DNA of 64,000 nucleotides from Anaerolineae bacterium (GTDB lineage: Bacteria > Chloroflexota > Anaerolineae > Anaerolineales > Anaerolineaceae). The DNA is taken from assembly GCA_013178185.1 (NCBI GenBank), contig JABLXC010000004.1, positions 1 to 64,000 on the forward strand. Direction: 5' to 3'. Below, one piece after another: positions 51,622 to 60,896 of this stretch. The notes under the pieces were generated by a model, which was given only the letters and a program-made list of their open reading frames with translations, was not told where the DNA came from and did no database searches. The position numbers were made by a program, and so were the translations under genes. The first letter of the stretch is position 1; each line of letters starts with the position of its first letter.

Positions 51622-52878
51622 TTAAGGACACTGTATCAACCCCTGCGCCCACAGACAGCCGCCGCAGGTGGGAAAGATATTTCCAAAACAATCTTCCAGG
51701 TTGCTTTCTGGCATTTCACAGCTATTGCAAAAAGTGCATGGAGAGAAAGAAAATTCAACCAGCCGTTCGCGCAGCGCAACGTATTCCGGGTCTTGCCACA
51801 GATCAGACAGGTCTTGCTCCAGCAGGCTGCCGACAGAATACGCTTTTGAAAGGCGCGGGCGTTCCTCCAGGTAACTTTGATAGCTGTGCAACAAGGGAAG
51901 GCAAGGGCTGAGGCGGCCATCCCAGCGGACCGAGGTCGAATTTTGTTCGATAAACGGGCAAACGTTGATCATATGCCTTTCATCGCTGCCGTTCCATAAC
52001 GTTCGCACCTTCTCTTGAAAAATTTGCACCAGCGCTTCCCGCGTGACCGGGTTGACATCCATACGGGGCAGTTTAACTTCCGGCAGAATGCCGGAGGGCT
52101 GGTACACCGCGCTCGACATCGCCTGTCGGTAAAGCATTTCAGCTTGCAGTTCCGGTGTGTGCGGCAGCACGTTGGAGATCGAAAAGCGGCTGGCGCCCAG
52201 GCGTATACCCAACCGGATGACCTCTGGCAGTTCGGCGATATTGCGCTGCATTGCCACAAAGGCAATGCCCAGTTCTGGCCGCCGCGGTTTGAGCCAATGC
52301 AGCCTCAATTGGTAAAGCGCTCGCAGGTTATCCAGCACTGCCGGCAGGGCGGCGCCAAGCCGCACATCGGCGTAACTCTCTGGAGAAGCGCCGTCAATCG
52401 AAACCCAGAGCGTATCCAATCCGATCTCGATCAGCGCTTTGCTGATCTCTTTGCTTAACAACGTGCCATTGGTAATCAGCTCGACCTTTGCCCCCAGCGC
52501 CTTCGCCCGCCGGATCATTTCCAGGATGGCAGGATGCGAAAGCGGTTCGCCGTATCCGCCGAAAAACACAGAAGGCAGCGGATCGAATGACGCCAGCCCC
52601 GCCATAACCCGGTCGAACACTGCCATCTCCATATTCCCCATCGGTTCGTCCCAGACATGGCGCATACAAATGCTGCAATCCAGATTGCAGCTATTCGTCG
52701 GTTCGATATACACTTTGGCAAGATGATCGGTCGGCCGTTTGAGGATCAGGTGCTGACCATCTTCCTCCAGCCGGATTTGTGAACCGGCTTTAAGCCCAAA
52801 ACGCCGGGCGACTTCTTGCGGCAAGACCACGCGTCCTTGCGGGTCCAGGGTGACTTTCCAGCTTGAACTTGGTTTCAA
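51622..52878 (-). CDS. AbrB-domain/radical SAM protein, W-cofactor oxidoreductase maturase-like
   Basis: The protein has 418 residues from TTG 52878, chosen because TTAGAGGTACC stands in front; an ATG at 52951-52953 adds 25 residues, has no ribosome site and overlaps the previous gene by 46 bp. Residues 5-40 are a SpoVT/AbrB swapped-hairpin domain (WKVTLDPQGRVVLPQEVARR). The radical SAM domain follows with SNLDCSIC-type CxxxCxxC (Cys64, 68 and 71) and VFFGGYGEP. The C-terminus carries a cysteine-rich part ending in CGGCLWAQGLIQCP, typical of the maturases next to tungsten aldehyde oxidoreductases. The oxidoreductase itself is not in the window. It is coupled to the ArsR gene. Confidence 0.8.
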   Translation of the reverse strand: MKPSSSWKVTLDPQGRVVLPQEVARRFGLKAGSQIRLEEDGQHLILKRPTDHLAKVYIEPTNSCNLDCSICMRHVWDEPMGNMEMAVFDRVMAGLASFDPLPSVFFGGYGEPLSHPAILEMIRRAKALGAKVELITNGTLLSKEISKALIEIGLDTLWVSIDGASPESYADVRLGAALPAVLDNLRALYQLRLHWLKPRRPELGIAFVAMQRNIAELPEVIRLGIRLGASRFSISNVLPHTPELQAEMLYRQAMSSAVYQPSGILPEVKLPRMDVNPVTREALVQIFQEKVRTLWNGSDERHMINVCPFIEQNSTSVRWDGRLSPCLPLLHSYQSYLEERPRLSKAYSVGSLLEQDLSDLWQDPEYVALRERLVEFSFSPCTFCNSCEMPESNLEDCFGNIFPTCGGCLWAQGLIQCP

Positions 52879-52907
52879 AGGTACCTCTAACGTAAAGATT
52901 TGCCACT

Positions 52908-53282
52908 TTACCTGTGAGAACGGCCGGACGAACTTTTGGGCAGGTAAGGGCATCCGGGGATGGCAGGAATTTCTCCGGGAGATATTTCATAACCGGTAAT
53001 TTTTTCAGCCTGGTGAATTAGATCCAGCAAAGCGAGATCGCTCAGGCTGTAATACATGTGGCGCCCTGTCCGGCGGGCGTTTACCCAGCCGCCAGCTCGC
53101 AGCGCCATCAAATGCTGAGAGATGCGGGCTTGCCGCAGCCCAAGCGCAGCTTCCAGGTGGCATACGCAGGCCTCCCCTTCCCCGATCAGCAGCAAGATTT
53201 TCAACTGGACGGGCTGCCCAAGCAGGCTGAACAGGCGGGCGGTCTTGTTTTCGGCGGGTTCGCCAGAAGAAGAAACATTCAT
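52908..53282 (-). CDS. ArsR-family metal-sensor-like repressor
   Basis: The protein has 124 residues. The winged helix is SLLGQPVQLKILLLIGEGEACVCHLE, with CVC in the metal-binding helix position of ArsR-type sensors, and the recognition helix ALGLRQARISQHLMALRAGG. The tail is basic. It ends 30 bp before the TTG of the radical SAM gene, so the two form one operon. A tungstate- or arsenite-type signal may govern the maturase; this is inference. Confidence 0.85.
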   Translation of the reverse strand: MNVSSSGEPAENKTARLFSLLGQPVQLKILLLIGEGEACVCHLEAALGLRQARISQHLMALRAGGWVNARRTGRHMYYSLSDLALLDLIHQAEKITGYEISPGEIPAIPGCPYLPKSSSGRSHR

Positions 53283-53383
53283 ACAGTTGAATGTATTTTA
53301 ACCGCCCACGACGTCAATTTCAAGCTGAGCGCACAGGATTGTGACCTTTGTCAAAAAGGCAAGGACATTCGGCGGCGGCTGGT

Positions 53384-54649
53384 TTAGCCAGAGATCATCG
53401 CGCCGAATGCTCGTAGCGCAGCTTCAAAGGCTTCCATCGGCGCTCTGGCCTCTCCACTGCCAATAAACCCGCCGTTAATATGTGGTGTGGCCGTATCAAT
53501 CAGCGGCGTATTGCCGGTCTGAACCACTTTTCGGATATCAATTCCAAAGGGCACGCCGCGAAAATCCAGGGTGGGCAGCAGCCAGGAAGGATGCTCAGTG
53601 ACGCTTATCGTGTAAGCTTCCTCAGTTTTTTGAATCGCCGACTGGAAGGTGCCTTTCAAGACATGTTCGTGCGCAGGAGCGGCAGCATGGATCAATCCGC
53701 CCAGGCCGATGACCTCCATAATGGAGCTATCCCCGATATCTCGTCCCGCAACATCATCATTCCACTGCGGAGAAAAATAAGAGGTTTTGATTTTCCCTGC
53801 CGGCCCGACAAACCATTGATCCCCTAAGGCGCTGACGCGAATACCAAATTCGACCCCATTCCGGCAGAGCGTTGTCACGACGGTTGAATATTTGATGTTC
53901 TTGGCTGGCTCGACCATTGCCCTTCCTGCTGCCATGAATAGGTGCAGGGCAAAAATATCGGTTCTCTGCAAAAATTCGAACACCCTGGCAAGCATGTCTC
54001 TGGGTGTATCCGTAAGAACAAGTGCAGAGGCTAATTTTCTTGTAATTAACAGGGTGCCTGCCGTGCAGCGGCTGTGAGCTTCATCACCCATTTGGATCGC
54101 TCTCGAAATGATATCGTTGATATTGATTCCCCCTAAGGCCTTCACGCCTTGATCTAAAACCGGAGATAGCTCGTCACGCATCCAGCGAATATGATCGAGC
54201 GTTTCTTGATCGTTTGTGCCCCAGCCAAGCGCTTTGAAAGACGATCCTTCATGCGGCAAACAATAGGCAAGGTTCCCATATTTTTCGTTCTTAACAATAT
54301 GGACAGGCATGGAAGCACTGGTGATGCCGGTCATCCCGCCAACTGCCTGATGATGATGACAAGGCGATAGGATTATCTCGCCCGCTTCAACCGCTTCTTT
54401 CGCTTCATCCAGATCCTTTGCCAGCCCCTCGAACACAACCGCGCCTAAAACGGCCTGGCGCATTGGATTGCACATTCGTTCCCACTCGATGGGAGGGCCG
54501 GCATGCAAGATGGTGTTTTTCGTCATCCCCGGCACCACCTCGATCGCTGGGCTATCCCCAATCCAGATGGGCGTCCCGGACATCATGATTTCCACTGTCT
54601 TCAAATTGGCTTCATTTACTTTTTCTCGAAGGTCCACTGCCGGATTCAT
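53384..54649 (-). CDS. DUF1116 protein, YlbE/AllG-like
   Basis: The protein has 421 residues. The family pattern begins with ILHAGPPIEWERMCNPMRQAVLGAV and includes ILSPCHHHQAVGGMTG, FKALGWGTNDQETLDHI and VGPAGKIKTSYFSPQWND. In E. coli FdrA, YlbE and YlbF are now known as AllF, AllG and AllH and form an oxamate carbamoyltransferase at the end of anaerobic allantoin breakdown. TTTAGGAGAAAAGCC precedes ATG 54649. It is the third gene of the fdrA operon. The third known subunit (YlbF/DUF2877) and a carbamate kinase are not in this window. Confidence 0.88.
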   Translation of the reverse strand: MNPAVDLREKVNEANLKTVEIMMSGTPIWIGDSPAIEVVPGMTKNTILHAGPPIEWERMCNPMRQAVLGAVVFEGLAKDLDEAKEAVEAGEIILSPCHHHQAVGGMTGITSASMPVHIVKNEKYGNLAYCLPHEGSSFKALGWGTNDQETLDHIRWMRDELSPVLDQGVKALGGININDIISRAIQMGDEAHSRCTAGTLLITRKLASALVLTDTPRDMLARVFEFLQRTDIFALHLFMAAGRAMVEPAKNIKYSTVVTTLCRNGVEFGIRVSALGDQWFVGPAGKIKTSYFSPQWNDDVAGRDIGDSSIMEVIGLGGLIHAAAPAHEHVLKGTFQSAIQKTEEAYTISVTEHPSWLLPTLDFRGVPFGIDIRKVVQTGNTPLIDTATPHINGGFIGSGEARAPMEAFEAALRAFGAMISG

Positions 54650-54659
54650 GGCTTTTCTC

Positions 54660-54851
54660 CTAAAGAATTTTTTGTAATATTTCGCTTAAGTCAGTTTGAA
54701 TTTTTCTTGGGGGACTCCAATCAACCTCAATCACATTCACGCCTTGCTCGCGCAGCGCTTCTGCAAACGTGGATATTCCGATATTGATCACCTTCGTTCC
54801 TGCGGCGACAATTTCACTGAGATCAGAAGGCTCATGTTCTGGCTTTTGCAT
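54660..54851 (-). CDS. Small FdrA-tail-like protein
   Basis: The protein has 63 residues. Its core KVINIGISTFAEALREQGVN and VIEVDWSPP looks like the domain that closes FdrA-type proteins in other genomes, so FdrA seems split into two genes here. It starts right after the FdrA stop with GAGGAGG upstream, and ends 10 bp before the DUF1116 start. All three are probably made in fixed ratio. The split is inferred from pattern recall, not alignment. Confidence 0.65.
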   Translation of the reverse strand: MQKPEHEPSDLSEIVAAGTKVINIGISTFAEALREQGVNVIEVDWSPPRKIQTDLSEILQKIL

Positions 54852-54853
54852 CC

Positions 54854-56371
54854 TTACCTCCTCAAGCTGTTTATCAATCTGGCGGTCAACCTGGCTGCGG
54901 ACGCATTCGAGTCGGTCACGAAAATTCCAACCTCCTCCAGCATCCGGCGTTGTCCGGCATACCCTTGAAAATCATCGGGGGTTCCACACACCGTGCAAAC
55001 AATCGCGGGCCGATTTTTATGATGCGCTGAGAGCTTTTTCACCGCCTGTGCAATCTCGCCCGTAGGATTGGGATGGCACCCCCAACCCAGCACCACATCC
55101 ATTAAGACGACAGCAACCGATGGATCGGAAAACGCTTTGGCAATTTCGAGAGATCTCAACCTGACGTCAATAAATGGATGCGCCCGCCCTTCTGTAAAAA
55201 CTTCATCGCCGAGGTCAACGAGCAAGTGACCGGCCGCCTGGCGCTTTCGGTAGGTTTCCGGATCGGTTTCGACCGCCAATCCTTGCGATCGAAGAATTTG
55301 CGCGGCCTCTCCACATAAACTGCCCCCTGCAAACAACCCCCGGACAGCCCACTGCTCAGGTCTTAATCTGCTTTGGTTTTCCTCCAGCCAGGCTTTCTCG
55401 GCAACCACATTTGCAGCGGAAAATGACGCGGGGTACCCGGCCAGACGCAACGCTTTTTGCGCGCACTCTTCAAAAGTTTGTGCAAAGGTCACCCCTTCGT
55501 GTTTCGAACGGTCTTCTTCCGTTGTATGGAAGTCAACGACAACCGGAAGTTTTGTCTTCTTTGCGGCAGAAAGGACATTCTTTACCGCCTGCGCCGAAGC
55601 CGATTTTGCCAGGATGACAAGCACTCCGGTCTCTTTCGAACTTGATACCCATTCCACTGCTTTCGCTGACATCATGCCATCAACCGGGCTTTTCATATCC
55701 CTGCCGCCGACGCCTATCGCATGAGAGATTCCTCCACCTGACCGGTGAATCAGGGTGGTAACTTCCTGCAAACCGCTTCCCGAGGCGCTCACGACACCGA
55801 TTTTTCCAGCTCTTACCCGGTTGGCAAAACCAAATCCAATTCCATTGAGGATGGAGGTGCCGCAATCTGGGCCCATCATGAGCAGATTTTTCTGGATTGC
55901 AAGCTTCTTTAGTTCAATTTCATCCTCAATGGAAACATGATGGCTAAAGCAAAAAACATGCCTTCCTGCGGTAATCGCCTCTTTGGCGAGCGGGGCTACA
56001 TGTTCGCCAGGCGCCGATATCACCACGACCCTGGCTTCCTTCTCGCCATTTAATGCATCTGTCAGGTTTTTATATTCTTTTTCAAGATTAGGTTTTTTCT
56101 TTACCGTCATATCCTCTTCGATCATTCTAAAGAGGTCGCTCGCATCCCTCTCAGTAGAATATTCAACCGCAATAATCAGGTCATCAGCAGAAGCAGAGGA
56201 TGCCGTCTCATCGAATAGACCAACCTGTTCTAAGATTTGCTTGTTATTCTCTGTTCCCATGACAATGACAGCCTGTTGGATGCCCGGCCAATTGGAAATA
56301 TCGTTGGATAGCTTCATCAAGAAAAGAGAGTCGCGATACTCATTCTTCTTTATCCAGATTTTTTTCATCAT
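54854..56371 (-). CDS. fdrA: FdrA/AllF-like acyl-CoA-synthetase-fold protein
   Basis: The protein has 505 residues. It has the succinyl-CoA-synthetase-alpha-like fold: VVVISAPGEHVAPLAKEAI, LLMMGPDCGTSILNGIGFGF, GKIGVVSASGSGLQEVTTLI and the phosphate loop SHAIGVGGRDMKSPVDGM, then the second domain VVLMDVVLGWGCHPNPTGEI. In E. coli it is a part of oxamate carbamoyltransferase. It lacks the small C-terminal piece, which follows as a separate gene. No strong ribosome site is seen at ATG 56371 (an ATG three bases later is possible). Confidence 0.9.
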   Translation of the reverse strand: MMKKIWIKKNEYRDSLFLMKLSNDISNWPGIQQAVIVMGTENNKQILEQVGLFDETASSASADDLIIAVEYSTERDASDLFRMIEEDMTVKKKPNLEKEYKNLTDALNGEKEARVVVISAPGEHVAPLAKEAITAGRHVFCFSHHVSIEDEIELKKLAIQKNLLMMGPDCGTSILNGIGFGFANRVRAGKIGVVSASGSGLQEVTTLIHRSGGGISHAIGVGGRDMKSPVDGMMSAKAVEWVSSSKETGVLVILAKSASAQAVKNVLSAAKKTKLPVVVDFHTTEEDRSKHEGVTFAQTFEECAQKALRLAGYPASFSAANVVAEKAWLEENQSRLRPEQWAVRGLFAGGSLCGEAAQILRSQGLAVETDPETYRKRQAAGHLLVDLGDEVFTEGRAHPFIDVRLRSLEIAKAFSDPSVAVVLMDVVLGWGCHPNPTGEIAQAVKKLSAHHKNRPAIVCTVCGTPDDFQGYAGQRRMLEEVGIFVTDSNASAARLTARLINSLRR

Positions 56372-56555
56372 GATTATCTCTTGAAAAAACTACGGAATTG
56401 CGGATTTTTCGTGTTGTTCAACGACCAGGCAATCAGGTGGAACGGAAAAGCAACCTTGCCTTGACATACTTCCATTTTATCTTGAACCGGCGTTAAAACA
56501 GCGGAACAATTCGATTCCATCGGAAAAACCCCCGGTGTAAAGGAGAACAGGAATC

Positions 56556-56846
56556 ATGAAACGGGAAGAACTTAAGAACTTGTTGGGCGAGAGCGCAACC
56601 GATGGGCTGATTGACAAGATTATGGAGTTGCATGGTAAATCGGTTGAGAAACACAAAACGGATATTGCCGCGTTGACCAGTGAGCGAGATGGATTAAAAA
56701 TCCAGCTCGTGGATGCTGCTGCGCTATTGAGAACAAATCTGACTCATCCCTTTACTAACAGGTCTTGTGCAACGGTATCAAATCATTTTGCCGAGTCATT
56801 TCCATCTCCTGTTCTGGTATCGCGACCTGTTTTAAGATACTTCTGA
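56556..56846 (+). pseudogene. Truncated phage scaffold (GP20-like) gene
   Basis: Only the first 52 codons look real: MKREELKNLL, IMELHGKSVEKHKTDI, LTSERDGLKIQLVDA, the start of the phage minor structural/scaffolding protein GP20. After about base 56711 the frame continues into unrelated, basic residues, so the gene is fused to foreign sequence or decayed. The family is usually 160-220 residues. AAGGAGAACAGG precedes ATG 56556. It stands alone with no other phage genes nearby. Confidence 0.55.
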
Positions 56847-56901
56847 CTCACCTCTTTTATTAAGGTTCATAATTTGCAGAAGGTATGTTGCACCCCACTG
56901 G

Positions 56902-56929
56902 TTGACAAAAATCTCGCATGGAGGATAAT
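56902..56929 (+). promoter_or_regulatory. Promoter of importer D
   Basis: TTGACA (56902-56907), 16 bp, GATAAT (56924-56929). It gives a leader of about 145 nt without a recognised riboswitch. The rest of the gap 56847-57080 holds no gene. Confidence 0.65.
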
Positions 56930-57080
56930 TGAGCTAAACCTCACTTAACAACGAGCAAAACAATTCGGTCGTTCTTTTGGCGAGATTAATTTTGGAGAGG
57001 AGGTGATTCTATCCGCTATCTAGAGGTTATAGGACGATTTACTCGTTATTCTTAAAACTTAGCCCGATAAGGAGAAGAAA

Positions 57081-58184
57081 ATGAAGAAAATAGCAGTAGT
57101 CATGATGGCGATTGTGATGGTGCTGGGCCTGGCGCTGACCGCCTGCCAACCCCAAACGGTCGTCCAAACTGTAGAGGTAGAAAAGACCGTCGTCGTTGAA
57201 AAAGCTGTTGAAAAAACTGTGGTGGTCGAGGTCGAAAAACCTGCTGAGGCCGCCGAGGCTCCTAAAGTCGCTCCTGGCGAACTCCGCATCGCGTTACTGC
57301 TGGATGGCCCCATTAACGATCAGGGTTGGAACCAAGGCGCTTATGACGGTCTGGCCGCCGTCAAGACCAAATATCTGGCGGATGTGGCCTATAGCGAGAG
57401 TGTGGCGCGCGCCGATATGGAAGCGGCTTTCACCGATTATGCCGCTCGCGGCTACAATATCATCTTTGCGCATGGCTTTGAATTCAGCGATGCAGCCGAA
57501 AAAGTCGCCGCCCAGTTCCCCGATACGATCTTTGTCGTTACGCATGGCAAAGCTGGGTTGACCGGCGACAACATCGCTACCATCCAATACGAAGAAGAGC
57601 AGATTGGTTTCTTGCTGGGCATCCTGGCTGGCAAAATGACCAAGAGCAACAAAGTTGCCGCCATCGGCGGATACGAGATTCCTCCGATCGCGATCCCCTT
57701 CAAGGCTTTCGAATTGGGCGCGAAAGAAGTAAATCCAAACGTAGCGGTCAGCATATCGTGGATTGATTCCTGGACTGACATTGCCAAAATGAAAGAAGCC
57801 GCCAATGCTGCTATCGCTACAGGGGCGGATGTGATCTTCCCTGTCGCTTCTGGCGCCAGCCCCGGCGGGTTGTATGCTGCTGCCGAAGCAGGCGTTTGGG
57901 GGATTGGTTACAGCGGCGACCAGTACATTTTTGCGCCGGATGTGACGCTTTCCAGCGGCATCGTAGACACCGGTCTATCCATCGAACTGGTGGTGGACGA
58001 AATCGTTAACGGCACGTTCAAAGCCACCGATTACTGGTACGGCCTGAAGGACAATGTCGTCCGCCTGGCGCCGTATCACAATACAGAAGACAAGATCCCG
58101 CAGGATGTCAAAGACACCGTGGCCGAATGGACACAGAAGATCCTCTCCGGGGAATACGAAGTTCCGATTAAGATGGAGTTCTAA
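57081..58184 (+). CDS. BMP-family substrate-binding lipoprotein, importer D
   Basis: The protein has 367 residues. The lipobox is LALTACQP. A repetitive linker (VEKTVVVEKAVEKTVVVEV) of about 40 residues precedes the BMP domain that starts at LRIALLLDGPINDQGWNQ, with YAARGYNIIFAHGFEF and VAAIGGYEIPPIAIPFKA. It is closer to the A/C type than to B. ATAAGGAGAAGAAA precedes ATG 57081. A strong hairpin stands before the ATPase gene. Confidence 0.93.
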   Translation: MKKIAVVMMAIVMVLGLALTACQPQTVVQTVEVEKTVVVEKAVEKTVVVEVEKPAEAAEAPKVAPGELRIALLLDGPINDQGWNQGAYDGLAAVKTKYLADVAYSESVARADMEAAFTDYAARGYNIIFAHGFEFSDAAEKVAAQFPDTIFVVTHGKAGLTGDNIATIQYEEEQIGFLLGILAGKMTKSNKVAAIGGYEIPPIAIPFKAFELGAKEVNPNVAVSISWIDSWTDIAKMKEAANAAIATGADVIFPVASGASPGGLYAAAEAGVWGIGYSGDQYIFAPDVTLSSGIVDTGLSIELVVDEIVNGTFKATDYWYGLKDNVVRLAPYHNTEDKIPQDVKDTVAEWTQKILSGEYEVPIKMEF

Positions 58185-58208
58185 AAAAACCATCGGTTCA
58201 CCAGCAAT

Positions 58209-58247
58209 CCCCCGCAGCAAGTAGGGATTGGAGCCTTGCTGCGGGGG
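58209..58247 (+). terminator. Hairpin between binding protein and ATPase genes of importer D
   Basis: CCCCCGCAGCAAG (58209-58221) pairs perfectly with CTTGCTGCGGGGG (58235-58247). No T-run follows, so it may stabilise the upstream transcript or reduce read-through. Confidence 0.7.
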
Positions 58248-58272
58248 AAGTTTATCCAACAGGTGTGGTTCG

Positions 58273-59799
58273 ATGACAAAGGATAAAATACCGCTTCTGG
58301 AGATGCGGGATATTACAAAGCGATTTCCAGGGGTTTTGGCAAACGATCGCATCAATTTTCGTGTGCATGAGGGCGAAATTCACTCGCTGCTGGGTGAGAA
58401 TGGAGCAGGCAAATCAACCCTCATGAATATCCTCTACGGTTTGGTTGCGCCAGATAGCGGCAAGATCCTCATACGAGGCAAAGAAGCGCGCATCCATTCG
58501 CCCCTAGACGCTATTGACAAAGGGATAGGCATGGTGCACCAGCATTTTATGCTGGTTGACCGGTTGAGCGTAGTCGAGAACGTGGTCATCGGGACGCGGC
58601 CGCCAGGGTATCCCGTTTTTCGCAAGGAAACCGCAGTCGAACGCGTCTCCAGGCTGATTAAAGAGTACGGTTTCGAGATTGACCCGCTCTCGCCGGTTCA
58701 CCTGCTTTCGGTGGGACAGCAGCAAAGAGTCGAGATCATCAAAGCGCTTTATCGCGGCGCCGATCTGCTCATCCTGGATGAGCCCACTGCTGTTCTCACG
58801 CCGTCTGAAGTAATCGAATTGTTCCGGCTTTTGCAAAATTTGCGTCAAGCCGGGCATGGCATCATTTTTATTACGCATAAGTTAAACGAGACGTTGGAAA
58901 TAAGCGATGAGATTACGGTGATCCGCCAGGGCCGGGTGGTTGATACCGTCCTGCCACAGAACATTGACCGGGCAGGTTTGGCCAGCTTGATGGTAGGCCG
59001 GAACGTTTTGTTTGACCTCCCCCATCCCGTTTTTGAAAGAGAACAACGAGTTATTTTAGATATTCAGGATTTGAAAGTGGTTGACGACCGGAAGATTGAA
59101 ACGGTGAAGGGCGTCTCGATCCAGGTGCGCAACGGCGAAATCTTTGGGGTCGCGGGGGTGGATGGCAACGGGCAGCGCGAGCTGGTCGAAGCGATGACCG
59201 GCCTGAGGCAGTGCGCCAGTGGGAGCATTATCATTGACGGGGTCGAGGTGACCGGAAAAAGTCCCGGCGAAATTTTGGCGCAAGGTGTAGCGCACATCCC
59301 AGAAGACCGGCAGGTTCGCGGCCTGGTCATGGGGTTTCGCATTGACGAAAATTTGATCTTGCACGATTTTAATAAGCCGCCCTTTACCCGGCGCGGTTTC
59401 TTGCAGCATAAGGAGATCTATCGCTGGGCCAGCCAGCGGGCGCGGGATTTTGATATCCGCCCCCCGGAACCTCGCCTGAAAGCGCAGCAACTATCGGGCG
59501 GGAACCAGCAAAAGGTTGTTCTGGCGCGCGAGCTGGCCAAGCAACCACGTCTAATCATTGCGGTGCAGCCAACCCGCGGATTAGATGTCGGAGCGACTGA
59601 ATACGTACACCGCAAGCTGATGGAAGCGCGTAGCGATAATGCCGCTATCCTATTAGTTTCTACAGAATTAGAAGAAGTTCTCTCTTTAAGCGATATTGTA
59701 GCCGTGATGTATGAAGGGCGGATTGTCGGAACGATGGCGCGCGACGAAATTGATATCGGTAAAATCGGCTTGCTTATGGGAGGAGGTCACGTTGACTGA
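58273..59799 (+). CDS. BMP-type ABC importer D, double ATPase
   Basis: The protein has 508 residues from ATG 58273 (CAGGTGTGG upstream); the longer frame from 58228 overlaps the hairpin. The first domain has GENGAGKSTLMNILYG, LSVGQQQRVEII and LLILDEPTAVLTPSE. The second has the degenerate GVDGNGQRE, then LSGGNQQKVVLARE and the family VQPTRGLDVG. The next gene overlaps by 8 bp. Confidence 0.94.
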   Translation: MTKDKIPLLEMRDITKRFPGVLANDRINFRVHEGEIHSLLGENGAGKSTLMNILYGLVAPDSGKILIRGKEARIHSPLDAIDKGIGMVHQHFMLVDRLSVVENVVIGTRPPGYPVFRKETAVERVSRLIKEYGFEIDPLSPVHLLSVGQQQRVEIIKALYRGADLLILDEPTAVLTPSEVIELFRLLQNLRQAGHGIIFITHKLNETLEISDEITVIRQGRVVDTVLPQNIDRAGLASLMVGRNVLFDLPHPVFEREQRVILDIQDLKVVDDRKIETVKGVSIQVRNGEIFGVAGVDGNGQRELVEAMTGLRQCASGSIIIDGVEVTGKSPGEILAQGVAHIPEDRQVRGLVMGFRIDENLILHDFNKPPFTRRGFLQHKEIYRWASQRARDFDIRPPEPRLKAQQLSGGNQQKVVLARELAKQPRLIIAVQPTRGLDVGATEYVHRKLMEARSDNAAILLVSTELEEVLSLSDIVAVMYEGRIVGTMARDEIDIGKIGLLMGGGHVD

Positions 59800-60895
59800 A
59801 AACTTGCAACCCACAATACCTGATCAAACTCCAACCGGCAAAACCAACAAAACTTTTATGAGCAGCCTGACCAATATACTGCTTCCTTTGGGAGCGGTTT
59901 TGCTTGCCATGTTGGTCGGCGCCATTCCGATTGCTATCGCGGGTGTCAGCCCCCTGGATGCCTACCGCGAGCTGATGATCGGCGCATTTGGCAGCAAATT
60001 TGGCATCTCAGAAACTATCATCAAGTCGGCGCCGCTCATTCTGGCCGGGTTGGGTTTTGCTTTTGCATCGCGCTGCGGTCTGTTCAACATCGGTGGAGAA
60101 GGACAAATTTATATTGGCGCGCTTGGCACAACCCTGGTTGGTATTACGGTCTATGGCCTCAGCCCCTGGCTGGCCATGCCGCTGGCAATTCTCGTCGGCG
60201 GATTGTTCGGCAGTTTCTGGGCAGCGATCCCGGGTGTGTTAAAAGCTCGTTTTGGCATCAGCGAAGTGATTACCACCATCATGTTTAACTACATTGGCAT
60301 CAATCTGGTCGCTTACCTGATCCGAGGTCCCTTGGTGGAACCGCCGGGGTATTTTCCAGAGACAGCCGAACTGGCAAAAAGCACCTGGTACCCGATGCTG
60401 TTCGGCAGCCGTATTCATCTTGGCATTTTGGTGGCAGTCCTCTTTTCCATTCTGATCTATATCCTTCTTTGGCATACGCCGTTGGGTTACCAGGTTCGGG
60501 CAGTGGGGATGAATGCCGCCGCCGCCGAATACGCTGGCATCAAGGTTAAACGAAATATGATCATCGCTATGATGATCAGCGGGGCGTTGGCTGGTTTGGC
60601 CGGCACAAACGAAATGTTAGGCATCCAGCACCGCTTGATCGAAGCTTTTTCGCCTGGTTTTGGGTTTGACGCCATTGCTGTTTCGCTCTTGGGGCAGAAT
60701 CACCCGCTGGGGATCGTCCTCTCTGGGATTTTATTCAGCGGCCTGCGCGCTGGAGCAGGCGCCATGCAGCGAGCGGTGGGCATTCCTGATGCAATCGTGC
60801 GCACGCTGCAAGGGTTGGTGGTCTTGTTTGTCGTTGCAAGCACCATGCTGCCGCAATTCATCGCCCGAATCCGTTCTTTCAGGCAGGAGAAGTGA
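59792..60895 (+). CDS. BMP-type ABC importer D, permease 1
   Basis: The protein has 367 residues from TTG 59792, which has GGAGGAGG just upstream; the longer frame lies inside the ATPase gene. About 9 helices. YufP-type landmarks are SRCGLFNIGGEGQIYIGA, FGISEVITTIMFNYIGIN and GFGFDAIAVSLLGQNHPLG. Confidence 0.9.
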   Translation: MTENLQPTIPDQTPTGKTNKTFMSSLTNILLPLGAVLLAMLVGAIPIAIAGVSPLDAYRELMIGAFGSKFGISETIIKSAPLILAGLGFAFASRCGLFNIGGEGQIYIGALGTTLVGITVYGLSPWLAMPLAILVGGLFGSFWAAIPGVLKARFGISEVITTIMFNYIGINLVAYLIRGPLVEPPGYFPETAELAKSTWYPMLFGSRIHLGILVAVLFSILIYILLWHTPLGYQVRAVGMNAAAAEYAGIKVKRNMIIAMMISGALAGLAGTNEMLGIQHRLIEAFSPGFGFDAIAVSLLGQNHPLGIVLSGILFSGLRAGAGAMQRAVGIPDAIVRTLQGLVVLFVVASTMLPQFIARIRSFRQEK

Positions 60896-60896
60896 T

